A stretch of DNA of 64,000 nt from Acidisarcina sp. (GTDB lineage Bacteria; Acidobacteriota; Terriglobia; Terriglobales; Acidobacteriaceae): NCBI GenBank assembly GCA_035539175.1, contig DATLIY010000007.1, forward strand, positions 310,001-374,000, in the 5' to 3' direction. Under the pieces are notes generated by a model. That model did not search any database. It worked only from the letters and a program-made list of their open reading frames with translations, and had not been told where the DNA came from. Of this stretch, positions 53,687 through 62,504 are shown one piece after another. Made by a program: the position numbers and the translations under genes. How positions within the stretch are numbered: position 1 is the stretch's first letter; the number at the start of each line of letters is the position of its first letter.

Positions 53687-53759
53687 CGCCGCGCCCACAG
53701 CTCTGCTCTTCAGAGAGATCCTTCATCGTGCTGGCGCCCGGTTTCCCTGGCACTTGGCA

Positions 53760-54560
53760 CTAGGCATCAAAAGCCATCGCAGTGGAGCGTACCTTTTGAC
53801 TCGAAACCGCCAATGTGGAATAGGTCGCTTGAGTTAAGGGCCGCCGCTCCCGCCGTGGGAGCTCCGCGTTGTAGAGCGTATATCCCTTATCGAAAAGAAA
53901 CGCGGTTACCTCTGCGGCAATTCCCTCGAAGACCTCGCAGATCAAGTCGGGCTTATGCTCGTCGAGCAACCGGGATGCCCCGCGAAGAACTCGGAGGTCA
54001 GCCCCTTCCGCATCGATCTTGATCAGATCCGGCGGAGGAATTTGTGTCGCCAGCCAATCCAGGGTGACGCTTAATACACTTTGGGTTTCGCGCACCCCAC
54101 CCCCCTGGCCTCCCTCAAAAACCGACAGAGAATTTGCCGCCCGTGCGCGCTGCGCAATATGGAAATCCAAAACGCCGAATGACTCACTCACAGCGCATGG
54201 AATCACCGTAACAGGAGCCGCGCCGTCATTCTTGAGGCGCGAGGAGCGGCGCAATAAATCTACGAGATATGTGTCCGGCTCGACAGCAAATACCTTGCCG
54301 GCAGAGCCCGCCAGCCCTGCCGCAGCGAAAGAAAACAGTCCCAGATTTGCTCCGATATCCCAAGTCACCGAGTTGGGTTGGACTAATTCTTTGGCGAGAT
54401 TGAGCAGGCACGTATCGACCGATTCAAGGTTGCTTCGAAGGTATCGAAGACCACACTCCGGGGTGACAAAGAGCTGGGCTCCTCCGTATTGCCGAGAAAA
54501 TCTACGACGGAAGACCCTACCGCGGGACAAAAGCTCTGCAGAGCGGCGAATCGCATTCAT
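53760..54560 (-). CDS. FkbM family methyltransferase
   Basis: This 266-residue S-adenosylmethionine-dependent methyltransferase has motif I in TWDIGANLGLFSFAAAGL and the next acidic residue in VFAVEPD. It also shows the FkbM-type LIKIDAEGADLRVLRGA and LICEVFEG. FkbM proteins methylate hydroxyl groups of sugars or polyketides. GAGGGG lies a few bases before the ATG at 54560; a GTG at 54587 is an alternative. It stands between dinB (convergent) and a small unknown gene with no sugar or polyketide genes nearby, so the substrate is open. Confidence 0.87.
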   Translation of the reverse strand: MNAIRRSAELLSRGRVFRRRFSRQYGGAQLFVTPECGLRYLRSNLESVDTCLLNLAKELVQPNSVTWDIGANLGLFSFAAAGLAGSAGKVFAVEPDTYLVDLLRRSSRLKNDGAAPVTVIPCAVSESFGVLDFHIAQRARAANSLSVFEGGQGGGVRETQSVLSVTLDWLATQIPPPDLIKIDAEGADLRVLRGASRLLDEHKPDLICEVFEGIAAEVTAFLFDKGYTLYNAELPRRERRPLTQATYSTLAVSSQKVRSTAMAFDA

Positions 54561-54621
54561 ACGTCCCCTCGATCCAAGATGTAGCACATCATCAAAGACG
54601 ACAGCGTTTAGGGAGATAAGA

Positions 54622-55032
54622 CTACTTCCAGCTCACAGCCAGCTGCCAACGCAGATGTTTTGTTGCGGTTTTGCGGAGTACGCCCTCAAACTCATCCAGC
54701 TCGCCGATCACAGCCGCCGTCTCATTCCCCAGCGCCGTCATGGACGAACGAAGAAAATCCAGCAAGGTGCAAATTGTAATCAAGCCATCTTCTGGAGAGA
54801 ACCATTGCGGCGGGGGTAAGGTTTTCGCCCATTCCGGATCACCGGCACCCTCCTCGAGCAGGAGAGCCATAGAGTTCTGATCCGCGGAGAAGAACTCGAG
54901 CAGCGGCTTCACTCCAAGCTTCTCCGCCAGCTTCTCGAGGGCATCTTCGTTGCGGGCCAGGGCGTGCCCATTCACGAAGATATCGAAACCAGGGTCTTCT
55001 CCCTGAACGACGATGTACATCGACGCACTCAT
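54622..55032 (-). CDS. Protein of unknown function, acidic
   Basis: This 136-residue acidic, soluble protein reads like a compact alpha-beta domain: a short strand (MYIVVQGEDPGFDIFVNG), a helix (LARNEDALEKLAEKLGV), and a later helical part (LDFLRSSMTALGN, EFEGVLRKTA). No signal peptide or membrane helix is present. I do not recognise the family. ATG codons at 55032 and 55020 are both possible, with a TTG at 55041; none has a strong ribosome binding site. It lies upstream of the FkbM gene on the same strand, 61 bases away, and downstream of pnp. Confidence 0.65.
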   Translation of the reverse strand: MSASMYIVVQGEDPGFDIFVNGHALARNEDALEKLAEKLGVKPLLEFFSADQNSMALLLEEGAGDPEWAKTLPPPQWFSPEDGLITICTLLDFLRSSMTALGNETAAVIGELDEFEGVLRKTATKHLRWQLAVSWK

Positions 55033-55150
55033 CGCAAACAAGTTTAACTCACGAAAGAGGAGTTTCGCAGGTAACCTTCAACCGGGTCATTTGGTTATCT
55101 GAATCGTTACCCAGCGTGGCAAATCCTCCATCCGCATACCCACCAAAAGA

Positions 55151-55186
55151 AAGGGGGCCGCGCACTTGCGCAGCCCCCTTCTTTTA
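55151..55186 (-). terminator. Terminator after pnp
   Basis: On the minus strand GGGGGCTGCGC and GCGCGGCCCCC pair over 11 bases with a G-U, around a four-base loop, followed by TTTCTTTT. It starts 24 bases after the pnp stop. Confidence 0.92.
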
Positions 55187-55201
55187 CCTACTACCGGTTA
55201 T

Positions 55202-57631
55202 TTACCGCGGTCCGCGATTGCTACCACCACCACTGCCTGCTGGTCCACGACCCCGGCTGCGACGGCGACGCTTGCGCTGCCCCGCCGCCGGTCCGCCTGC
55301 GGGAGCACGGCCTGCCGGGGGAGCACCTACTGGCGCGCCATCGATGCGATTGAAGTTTGGCTCGTCGTCACCCTCTTCGAAAGGGGCTTCGTCTTCAAAG
55401 TCGTCTCCGCCCTCAATCGTGATCGTGCTCGCGTTGGAGGATGGCTGGCGCTCCACTGGCTCACGCCGGCGGGGTGCAGGGGCTTCGCCTGCTTCTTCCT
55501 CACTCGCCGCCGCCGCTGTTGGCTCCGGCAAACCGAGCTTGGCGCGCTGCTCCTTCAACAGAGCCTTGCGTGACAGCTTGATCCGGTTGCCTTCGATGCC
55601 CAGCACCTTCACCAGCACCTGGTCGCCTTCCCGCAACTCGTCCTTCACTTCCTTGACGCGGTGCTCGGCGATTTCGCTGATGTGGAGCAATCCATCGGTT
55701 CCTGGGAAAAGCTCAACAAATGCCCCGAACTCCGCCAGACGAACAACCTTGCCCAGGTAGGTCTTCCCTACTTCCGGCACGGCGGTGATGTTGCCGATAA
55801 TCTCCAGCGCCTTCGCCAGACCCGCCTCATCGCTGGACGCGACATTGACGCGGCCAGTGTCGTCCACATCGATCTTCACGCCAGTCTGCTCGATGATGCC
55901 GCGAATCGTCTTGCCACCCGGTCCGATCAGATCGCGAATTTTGTCGGTCGGAATCATCAGGGTGTGGATCTGGGGAGCGAACTTCGAATGCTCCTCACGG
56001 GCACTGGTCAGCACGGCATCCATTTCGTCCAGCAGGAAGAGCCGTCCACGGCGAGCCTGTTCGAGTGCCTCGCGCATGATCTTGCCGGTGATGCCGCTGA
56101 TCTTGATGTCCATCTGCAGCGCGTTGATGCCCTTGCGGGTACCTGCGACCTTGAAATCCATATCGCCGTAGTGATCTTCCGCGCCAGCAATATCCGTAAG
56201 GATCGCGTAGTTCTCGTCTTCCTTCACCAGGCCCATGGCAACACCGGCCACAGCGCCCTTCAAGGGGAGCCCCGCATCCATCAGCGCAAGACTTGCACCG
56301 CAAACCGAAGCCATCGAAGACGATCCGTTTGACTCCAGAATGTCGGAGACAACGCGAACCGTGTAGGGCGACTCCTCTTCATTGGGCAGCACTGCGGAGA
56401 TGGCGCGTTCCGCCAGCGCTCCATGTCCAACTTCGCGGCGTCCGACGCCAGTCATGCGGCCCACCTCGCCAACCGAAAACGGCGGGAAGTTGTAGTGCAG
56501 CATGAAGCGCTTCTTCTTTTCGCCTTCGAAGGTCTCGAGCCGCTGTGCGTCATCGGTAGTCCCGAGTGTCGCGGTCACGAGCGCCTGCGTCTCTCCACGC
56601 GTAAAGAGAGCCGATCCATGCGTACGCGGCAGCACTCCCACTTCAATCGTGATGGGACGAATCTCATCGAAGGCCCGGCGATCCGGACGGATACGATCCT
56701 TCGTTACCTGCTGACGGAAGATGGTTTCACGCAGATGTTCGTAGTATTTTGCCAGCTTCTTCTTGGCATCGGCCTCGCCCTCAGGCAGATCCTGCACCAG
56801 CTCATCCTTGATGGCCTTGATAAGCGCATAGCTCTCGGCCTTGGGATGTGTTTGGGTATCGAGGGCATCCGTCAAGCGATCCCTGACCTTCGCGGAGAGG
56901 GCATCGTAGTATTCCTGATCGAACTCCGGAGCAGGAATCACGCGCTTCGGCTTACCGGCCTTGCTCACCAGCTCGTCGATCGCGGCAACGATCTTCTTGA
57001 TCTCCACGTGGGCAAAGTCGATGGAATCGGCCACCGTGTCTTCGCTCACTTCCTCTGAGCCGCTCTCTACCATCACGATGCCGTCTTTGGTGCCGACAAC
57101 CGTGATGTTCAGCGTGCTTGCGCTACGCTCAGCATAGGTCGGATTGACGACAAACTCGCCATCGACCAGACCGACGCGAACGGCACCCACAGGGCCGCCG
57201 AAAGGAATATCCGAGAGCGAGAGCGCGCAGCTTGCGGCATTGATGCCGATGATGTCCGGGTCATTCTCTTTGTCCGCCGAAAAAACCAGCGCGATTACCT
57301 GGGTCTCATTGCGGAAGCCCTCAGGAAACAAGGGGCGGATGGGGCGATCGATCTGGCGGCAGGTAAGAATCTCACGCTCGCTGGGCCGGCCCTCACGCTT
57401 GATAAAGCCGCCGGGGATGCGCCCACCAGCGTATGCGTACTCGCGATAGTCAACGGTAAGGGGGAAGAAATCGATGCCTTCCCGGGGATCCGGAGAGGCT
57501 ACTGCAGTTCCCAGAACGACGGTGTCACCCATGGTGACGAGTGCAGCGCCAGAGGCCTGCTTGGCCATGCGGCCCGTTTCAAATGTCAGCCGCTTGCCAC
57601 CGGCAAGTTCGACTGTGACGTCCTGCTTCAT
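55202..57631 (-). CDS. pnp: Polynucleotide phosphorylase
   Basis: This 809-residue 3'-to-5' exoribonuclease degrades RNA by phosphorolysis and can also add nucleotides. Domains in order: two RNase PH cores with a helical linker between them, then a KH domain (TDKIRDLIGPGGKTIRGI near residue 565) and an S1 domain (YLGKVVRLAEFGAFVELFPG). The last 100 residues form a disordered tail that is first acidic (EGGDDFEDEAPFEEGDDE) and then Arg/Gly-rich (RKRRRRSRGRG). This makes it about 100 residues longer than E. coli PNPase (711); the tail may bind RNA or partners. GAGG lies before the ATG. rpsO lies upstream, as in many bacteria. Confidence 0.97.
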   Translation of the reverse strand: MKQDVTVELAGGKRLTFETGRMAKQASGAALVTMGDTVVLGTAVASPDPREGIDFFPLTVDYREYAYAGGRIPGGFIKREGRPSEREILTCRQIDRPIRPLFPEGFRNETQVIALVFSADKENDPDIIGINAASCALSLSDIPFGGPVGAVRVGLVDGEFVVNPTYAERSASTLNITVVGTKDGIVMVESGSEEVSEDTVADSIDFAHVEIKKIVAAIDELVSKAGKPKRVIPAPEFDQEYYDALSAKVRDRLTDALDTQTHPKAESYALIKAIKDELVQDLPEGEADAKKKLAKYYEHLRETIFRQQVTKDRIRPDRRAFDEIRPITIEVGVLPRTHGSALFTRGETQALVTATLGTTDDAQRLETFEGEKKKRFMLHYNFPPFSVGEVGRMTGVGRREVGHGALAERAISAVLPNEEESPYTVRVVSDILESNGSSSMASVCGASLALMDAGLPLKGAVAGVAMGLVKEDENYAILTDIAGAEDHYGDMDFKVAGTRKGINALQMDIKISGITGKIMREALEQARRGRLFLLDEMDAVLTSAREEHSKFAPQIHTLMIPTDKIRDLIGPGGKTIRGIIEQTGVKIDVDDTGRVNVASSDEAGLAKALEIIGNITAVPEVGKTYLGKVVRLAEFGAFVELFPGTDGLLHISEIAEHRVKEVKDELREGDQVLVKVLGIEGNRIKLSRKALLKEQRAKLGLPEPTAAAASEEEAGEAPAPRRREPVERQPSSNASTITIEGGDDFEDEAPFEEGDDEPNFNRIDGAPVGAPPAGRAPAGGPAAGQRKRRRRSRGRGPAGSGGGSNRGPR

Positions 57632-57770
57632 AAATTCCTCATTTCTATTACTTCCAGCACCAAATGCGCGCGGGAAAGAGGGATGTATAGGGCGCCGAAA
57701 AGATGTTTCGGGAGCGGACTGCCGCGAGCGTTCGTGCTCGCTCCACTCTCAGAGCCATGCTCTTGCTCCA

Positions 57771-57823
57771 AAACGCAAAACCGCCGCACGGATTCCGGGA
57801 TACTCCGGATCGTCCGTTGCGGC
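57771..57823 (-). terminator. Hairpin between rpsO and pnp
   Basis: On the minus strand CCGCAACGGA and TCCGTGCGG, with an inner ATCCGG/CCCGGA pairing, form a long stem followed by GGTTTTGCGTTTT. It may terminate part of the rpsO transcripts or serve as a processing stem before pnp. Confidence 0.6.
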
Positions 57824-57911
57824 GTATGTCGCGCCATACACGCCAGCCAGAGATCTGGCCAGCATTACCCAATCTCGTCGCGTAAGGTTTGGGGACAAGG
57901 TTCTCGCTTGC

Positions 57912-58178
57912 TTACTTGCGGATGCCCAGCTTCCCGATCACATCGCGGTAGCGGTCAGAGTCGTTGGTCTTCAAGTAATCCAACAGGCGACGGCGCTTGC
58001 TCACCAGCATCAATAGTCCACGCCGCGAAGCGTGATCCTTCTTGTGCGTCTTGAAGTGCTCGGTGAGTTCGCCTATGCGCTCGCTGAGAATAGCGATCTG
58101 CACTTCAGGACTTCCGGTATCGGAGTCGTGAGTGCGAAAACGCGTGATGATGTCGATTTTCTTTGCAGGTGCCAGCAC
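57912..58178 (-). CDS. rpsO: 30S ribosomal protein S15
   Basis: This 88-residue ribosomal protein binds 16S rRNA early in assembly of the small-subunit platform. It shows the full family pattern, with [28 protein letters not shown] and [10 protein letters not shown], and ends in the usual IGKLGIRK. The start is a GTG at 58178 with GAGGAG about 11 bases upstream. pnp follows after 280 bases. S15 and PNPase genes are adjacent in many bacteria, where the leader is a site of feedback control. Confidence 0.97.
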   Translation of the reverse strand: MLAPAKKIDIITRFRTHDSDTGSPEVQIAILSERIGELTEHFKTHKKDHASRRGLLMLVSKRRRLLDYLKTNDSDRYRDVIGKLGIRK

Positions 58179-58365
58179 GAAAGTGCGTACTCCTCTATTT
58201 TTCTTCTAGTCCACTCTCTAAGTGTCTGACCAAGAGTAACATGAGCCGTGTCCACCCTGCAATTTTGCAAAATCAAACAGGAGGCGAAAATCGCACCCCG
58301 GCAACGCTCCCGGACTCCCCTGAAATTCAACGCGGTAACTTACAGATAACAAGGTACATCACCCG

Positions 58366-60150
58366 ATGCCATCGCCCCCAATAGAAGAATACGGTCAGCG
58401 CCTGCGGGCTTGTGAACTCCGCATCGCCCACTTCGATCAGCTTCACATTCGGCTCGGGAATACTCGACTGCTGCTCGCGATCGCAACTCTTCTCGCGGCG
58501 TGGCTCTCTTTTGGACGGCATCTCTTCTCGCCATGGTGGCTCTTTCTGCCAATCGCCGCATTTGCCGGCATCGCCTCGTATCACTCGGGCGTGCTCCAAA
58601 GGCGGGCTCTCGCGGAGAGGGCCGCATCGGTGTATCGCAGCGGACTGGCTCGCATCGAAGATCGCTGGGCTGGCACAGGACAACAGGGCGAGCGCTTTCG
58701 CGATCCGCATCACATCTATGCCGCCGATCTCGATTTATTTGGAGCGGGCAGCCTGTTTGAGCTCCTCTCCATCGCCCGCACGCGCATGGGCGAAGACACG
58801 CTGGCACAATGGCTCTTATCCCCGTCGACGGTGGACGCGATCCACGAGCGGCATGCGGCCATTCAGGAACTCCGCCCGCAACTCAATCTGCGCGAAGACC
58901 TCGCCGTGCTCAGCGAGGATTCCCGCGCCGGAGTTCATCCCGAAGCCCTGTTGCAGTGGGCGGAATCCCCGAATGGTCTGCCTCAGCAATGGTTGCGATG
59001 GCTCGCCCTCTTGCTCGCCCTTCTTGCTGTTGCCACGGCGGTTCTCTGGGCGGCATGGGATGTGAAGTCCCCATTCCTGGCCACCGTGGCGATAGAGGGC
59101 GGCATCCTCTTTGTCTTCCGCAAGCAGACCGAGGAAGCCCTGGCCGGTACGGAGCGCGAGTTTGAAGACCTCAACCTGCTCTCCACCCTGCTGGCCCGGC
59201 TCGAGCGCCAACATTTCGTTGCGGCAAGGCTGCAGACCCTCTCCGCAGCGCTGTCCTCCCATCATCTGGAAGGCTCGCGGGCGATCGCGCGATTGCGAAA
59301 CATTGTGCAGTACATCGAGTCGCGGGAGAATTGGTTTCTCCGCATCCTGAATGTCCCGCTGATGTACTCGTTTCAGGCAGCCTACGCCGCCGAAACATGG
59401 CGGCGCGATCATGGGCACGCTGTCCGGACATGGCTCAGCGCCATTGGAGAGATGGAGGCCCTCCTCTCCTTGGCAGCCTTCAGTTACGAACACCCGGAGA
59501 ATTCCTTCCCCGAACTCATCAGCGGGGCGGCATCCTTCCACGCGGAAGAGCTTGGCCATCCGCTGATACCCGCAGCGAAGTGTGTTCGCAATACGGTCAG
59601 TATTGTGGAGCCGGCACGTGCGCTCATCGTAAGCGGCTCCAATATGTCCGGGAAGAGCACTCTATTACGTGCCGTCGGTGTGAATACGGTGCTGGCTATG
59701 GCTGGCGCGCCCGTCCGCGCCAGACTCCTGCGACTGACACCGCTGCATGTCGGCGCCAGCATCGCCATTCACGATTCGCTGCAGGAGGGAAACTCACGCT
59801 TCTATACGGAGATCACCCGCCTGCGCCAGATCTATGACCTGGCGGAACAGCCTCCGCCCCTGCTCTTTCTGCTGGATGAACTGCTGCAGGGCACCAACTC
59901 CAGCGATCGCCGCATTGGAGCAGAAGGAATCGTTCGCGCGCTGATGGATCGTGGCGCCATCGGGTTGATCAGCACTCACGATCTCTCCCTGACCGAGATC
60001 GATATCTCGCAGGATCATCGCCTCCATAACGTGCATTTTCAGGATGAGATGGAAAATGGAAGGATGAAATTCGACTTCAAATTACGCGAAGGGGTAGTTA
60101 CAAAGAGCAATGGGCTGGAACTGATGCGGTCCATCGGACTGAAAGTATAG
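58366..60150 (+). CDS. Membrane-anchored MutS-like ATPase
   Basis: This 594-residue protein carries a C-terminal MutS-type ATPase. The Walker A is GSNMSGKSTLLR (about 423-434), then SLQEGNSRFYTEI, the Walker B LLFLLDELLQGTNSSDR with the catalytic Glu, and the STHD motif. The N-terminal mismatch-recognition domain of MutS is absent. Instead there are two pairs of membrane segments (about 33-70, with LLLAIATLLAAWLSF and WWLFLPIAAFAGIAS, and about 205-245, with LALLLALLAVATAVLWAAW). A helical core and lever region lie between. Proteins of this type occur in several phyla, but their role is unknown; mismatch repair is unlikely without the recognition domain. It converges with the VWA gene. Confidence 0.85.
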   Translation: MPSPPIEEYGQRLRACELRIAHFDQLHIRLGNTRLLLAIATLLAAWLSFGRHLFSPWWLFLPIAAFAGIASYHSGVLQRRALAERAASVYRSGLARIEDRWAGTGQQGERFRDPHHIYAADLDLFGAGSLFELLSIARTRMGEDTLAQWLLSPSTVDAIHERHAAIQELRPQLNLREDLAVLSEDSRAGVHPEALLQWAESPNGLPQQWLRWLALLLALLAVATAVLWAAWDVKSPFLATVAIEGGILFVFRKQTEEALAGTEREFEDLNLLSTLLARLERQHFVAARLQTLSAALSSHHLEGSRAIARLRNIVQYIESRENWFLRILNVPLMYSFQAAYAAETWRRDHGHAVRTWLSAIGEMEALLSLAAFSYEHPENSFPELISGAASFHAEELGHPLIPAAKCVRNTVSIVEPARALIVSGSNMSGKSTLLRAVGVNTVLAMAGAPVRARLLRLTPLHVGASIAIHDSLQEGNSRFYTEITRLRQIYDLAEQPPPLLFLLDELLQGTNSSDRRIGAEGIVRALMDRGAIGLISTHDLSLTEIDISQDHRLHNVHFQDEMENGRMKFDFKLREGVVTKSNGLELMRSIGLKV

Positions 60151-60156
60151 AACCGG

Positions 60157-61176
60157 CTATCGGCCCTGCTCAGCCTCGTCCTTCGCCGCCCAGTAGCTGG
60201 TGCGCGCCACAACATGCGCACCGTAATCCTGCGCCAGCCGCACCCGCAACGTATGCAGACCGGGCGTGCGATCTGTCGGATGAAAACTCAACAGGTAGCG
60301 ATTTCGAGCGTGCTTCGCCACCTCCGCGATGCTGTCCTGAAAGGCCTTCTCCCTGGTAAACGGCACATATTCGCCGCCACTCATCACCGCGATTTCTTTC
60401 GCAACGTTCTTTCGAACCGCAGCAATCGCCATCATCATCGGGGACAGGATGTTGATCGTGGAACCCGCGGCTCCCCCGCCCTTCACATCGTTCAGAACCT
60501 CCGCCTTCGCCGCGGAGTAGGTCACGCTAAGCACAAGCGTATTACTGGTGCCCAGGCGTTCGATGAGTTGCTGCGAATCCACATGCTTGCTGCCATGATC
60601 GCGCGATTCGCTGATCAACAGCAGGACGCGGCGGCGGTTGCTGGGTTGCTGTTCCAGCAGGTCGATACAGTAGCTGACCGTATCCAGAATTGCTGCCCCG
60701 CCATCTCCTGGCTGCAGGCGCTGCAGGTCCCTTCCGATTGCCTCCGTATCATCCGTGAAATCCGTAAGCAACTGGGGCTGGCTGTCAAAGGTAACCACGG
60801 CTGCCTCGCCACGCCCCTGCCCCAGGAACAGATCTACCAGCGGACCAATCCTGCTGATCTTCTGAAATTGCAGCAGACTGGTGCGGCCCTTCTCGATAGC
60901 AACTATCAACGACACCGGAGCCTGATCGAAGTCCTCGTCTACCTGAATCTTCTGCGGGACGCCATTGTCTTCGAGGATAAAATCATCGGGCTTCAGGGTA
61001 TAGACCACATCGCCGGAGTGCATCTCCACCAGCGTCGGAACCAGCACGACCGAGGTATTCACGCGAAAGGTAGGGCTCTCCGGTTGAGCCAGGCAGGAGA
61101 CAACACAAACTGCGGCAAGGAAGACGATTCCCCAAGCTCGCATAGCGCAGGCGCGCGAGGCTGCTCGACAACTCAT
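60157..61176 (-). CDS. Exported von Willebrand factor A domain protein, Acidobacteria-type
   Basis: This protein of about 339 residues has an N-terminal export signal ending AVCVVSCLAQ. A short beta domain (FRVNTSVVLVPTLVE, DFILEDNGVPQKIQ) is typical of the VWFA-related proteins abundant in Acidobacteria, and it is followed by a VWA domain. The metal-binding site is altered: the first strand reads SLIVAIEKGRTS in place of D-x-S-x-S. VVSC also fits a lipobox, so it could be a lipoprotein or be cut after CLA. The ATG at 61176 has GAGAGG eight bases upstream; ATG codons at 61242 and 61143 are alternatives. Its function is unknown, probably extracellular binding. Confidence 0.85.
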   Translation of the reverse strand: MSCRAASRACAMRAWGIVFLAAVCVVSCLAQPESPTFRVNTSVVLVPTLVEMHSGDVVYTLKPDDFILEDNGVPQKIQVDEDFDQAPVSLIVAIEKGRTSLLQFQKISRIGPLVDLFLGQGRGEAAVVTFDSQPQLLTDFTDDTEAIGRDLQRLQPGDGGAAILDTVSYCIDLLEQQPSNRRRVLLLISESRDHGSKHVDSQQLIERLGTSNTLVLSVTYSAAKAEVLNDVKGGGAAGSTINILSPMMMAIAAVRKNVAKEIAVMSGGEYVPFTREKAFQDSIAEVAKHARNRYLLSFHPTDRTPGLHTLRVRLAQDYGAHVVARTSYWAAKDEAEQGR

Positions 61177-61269
61177 CAGTCGGGCCTCTCGGCTCACAGC
61201 ATCCTTATCTTGAAGGAGGGGAAATCTGAAGTGGTGCCGCATAGGGGTACGGTTCGGGATTGCAAAGAG

Positions 61270-61497
61270 TCACGCCCGCAATCTTCGCGTCTCCGCATCC
61301 ATTTTATCGATCCAGTGCAGGAAACGCAGCAGCTCCCATTTCTGCTCCCACACAAATCCGGAAATCTCACGGAAGCCAAGCGTCTCCGCCTTCATGCCGG
61401 AGTAGGTCTCAACGCGCCACTTCAGATACTCACTGCGCCACGGCGCCAGTCGATGTCCCCGCGTTGCATTCCATAGAAATCGCACTGCCGCCAGCAT
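61270..61497 (-). CDS. Small Trp-rich protein of unknown function
   Basis: This frame encodes 75 residues with many aromatic and charged residues (WNATRGHRLAPWRSEYLKWR, GFVWEQKWELLRFLHWIDKM). The composition is that of a folded helical protein rather than random sequence. AGGAG lies six bases before the ATG at 61497, with a GTG just upstream as alternative start. It lies between the VWA gene and flgL on the same strand. No membrane helix or known motif is seen. It is not CsrA or FliW, which often occupy this place after flgL. Confidence 0.65.
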   Translation of the reverse strand: MLAAVRFLWNATRGHRLAPWRSEYLKWRVETYSGMKAETLGFREISGFVWEQKWELLRFLHWIDKMDAETRRLRA

Positions 61498-61553
61498 CAC
61501 TCACTCCTGCTGCAAGTATAGATGAGCGAGAGAACTGCGATGGCAGATTGGGT

Positions 61554-62432
61554 TTAGAGATAGTCGAAGAGACTCCCCTTGCCCAACTTGGCAATCACCT
61601 GCGAGAGAGCGGCCTGCTGCGTCTGAGCTGCGCTCAACTGTGTGGCTACCTTGGCGTAATCGGCCTGGATCAGATCTGTCTGCGCCGACAGCAATTGCGT
61701 GGATTCGCTTTGCGCGGCACTCTGCGCGGCGGAGAGGCGCGAGATGGAGTTATCAATCACGATACGCTGGCTGCTTACGTAATTCAGCACGCTGGTCAGC
61801 TTCTGGGTATCCGCCACGGCTGTGGCTGACGCGGGATAGCTTGCAAAATCGGCTACAAGCTGATTCAGCGTGCCCAGCACGTCATTGCCCGGCGCGGTGA
61901 ATATCTTGTCCCCGGTAACGTTCAACTGGATCGACTGCCCATTGGGAGTCACCAGGCTATTGGTCGTCGAGCCACCCTGGTAGCCGCTAGTGGCGGTGGG
62001 AAACGGAGCGCTGGTTCCCTTGCTGTCAGCAAAGACGTACACCCCAAGATAGCTGGTGTTTGCCAGTGCAACGACCTCATCGCGAATCCCGGCAATCTGT
62101 GCGGAAATCGACTGCAGATTCGAGGCGTTCATGGTCCCATTGTTCGCCGAGGTGGCGAGGGAGATGGCCTGGGTCAACTGAGAGACGACCGAGCCCAATG
62201 CAGTATCCGTCACCTGGAGCATGCCATGGACGGAACTTGCCGTTTGGGTGAAGGTGTCATCCCGGGATATCTGATTGCTCAGCAGCACATTCTGCCCGGA
62301 AGCTACTGGATCATCGGACAGCGTGTTGACGCGCTTTCCACTGGCCAGCTCCTGCGTCAACTGCTGCTGTGATGCCACTGTCTGGTCCAATGCCCCTACA
62401 AGATTTGAAACATAAAGCGGATTCACGCGCAT
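61554..62432 (-). CDS. flgL: Flagellar hook-filament junction protein FlgL
   Basis: This 292-residue junction protein connects hook and filament with FlgK. The N-terminus (VNPLYVSNLVGALDQTV, SGKRVNTLSDDPVAS) and the C-terminal coiled coil (AKVATQLSAAQTQQAALSQ) resemble flagellin D0/D1. GGGAGAGAAG precedes the ATG at 62432; the frame also opens at 62474. It follows flgK by 72 bases on the same strand. The central part is Ser/Thr-rich as in exported axial proteins. Confidence 0.92.
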   Translation of the reverse strand: MRVNPLYVSNLVGALDQTVASQQQLTQELASGKRVNTLSDDPVASGQNVLLSNQISRDDTFTQTASSVHGMLQVTDTALGSVVSQLTQAISLATSANNGTMNASNLQSISAQIAGIRDEVVALANTSYLGVYVFADSKGTSAPFPTATSGYQGGSTTNSLVTPNGQSIQLNVTGDKIFTAPGNDVLGTLNQLVADFASYPASATAVADTQKLTSVLNYVSSQRIVIDNSISRLSAAQSAAQSESTQLLSAQTDLIQADYAKVATQLSAAQTQQAALSQVIAKLGKGSLFDYL

Positions 62433-62504
62433 CGCTGCTTCTCTCCCTGTCTTGCTGCCTGCGTTCTCGTGCACATCTTGTGCCAGCCCTCTGTAGAGGC
62501 GGGC

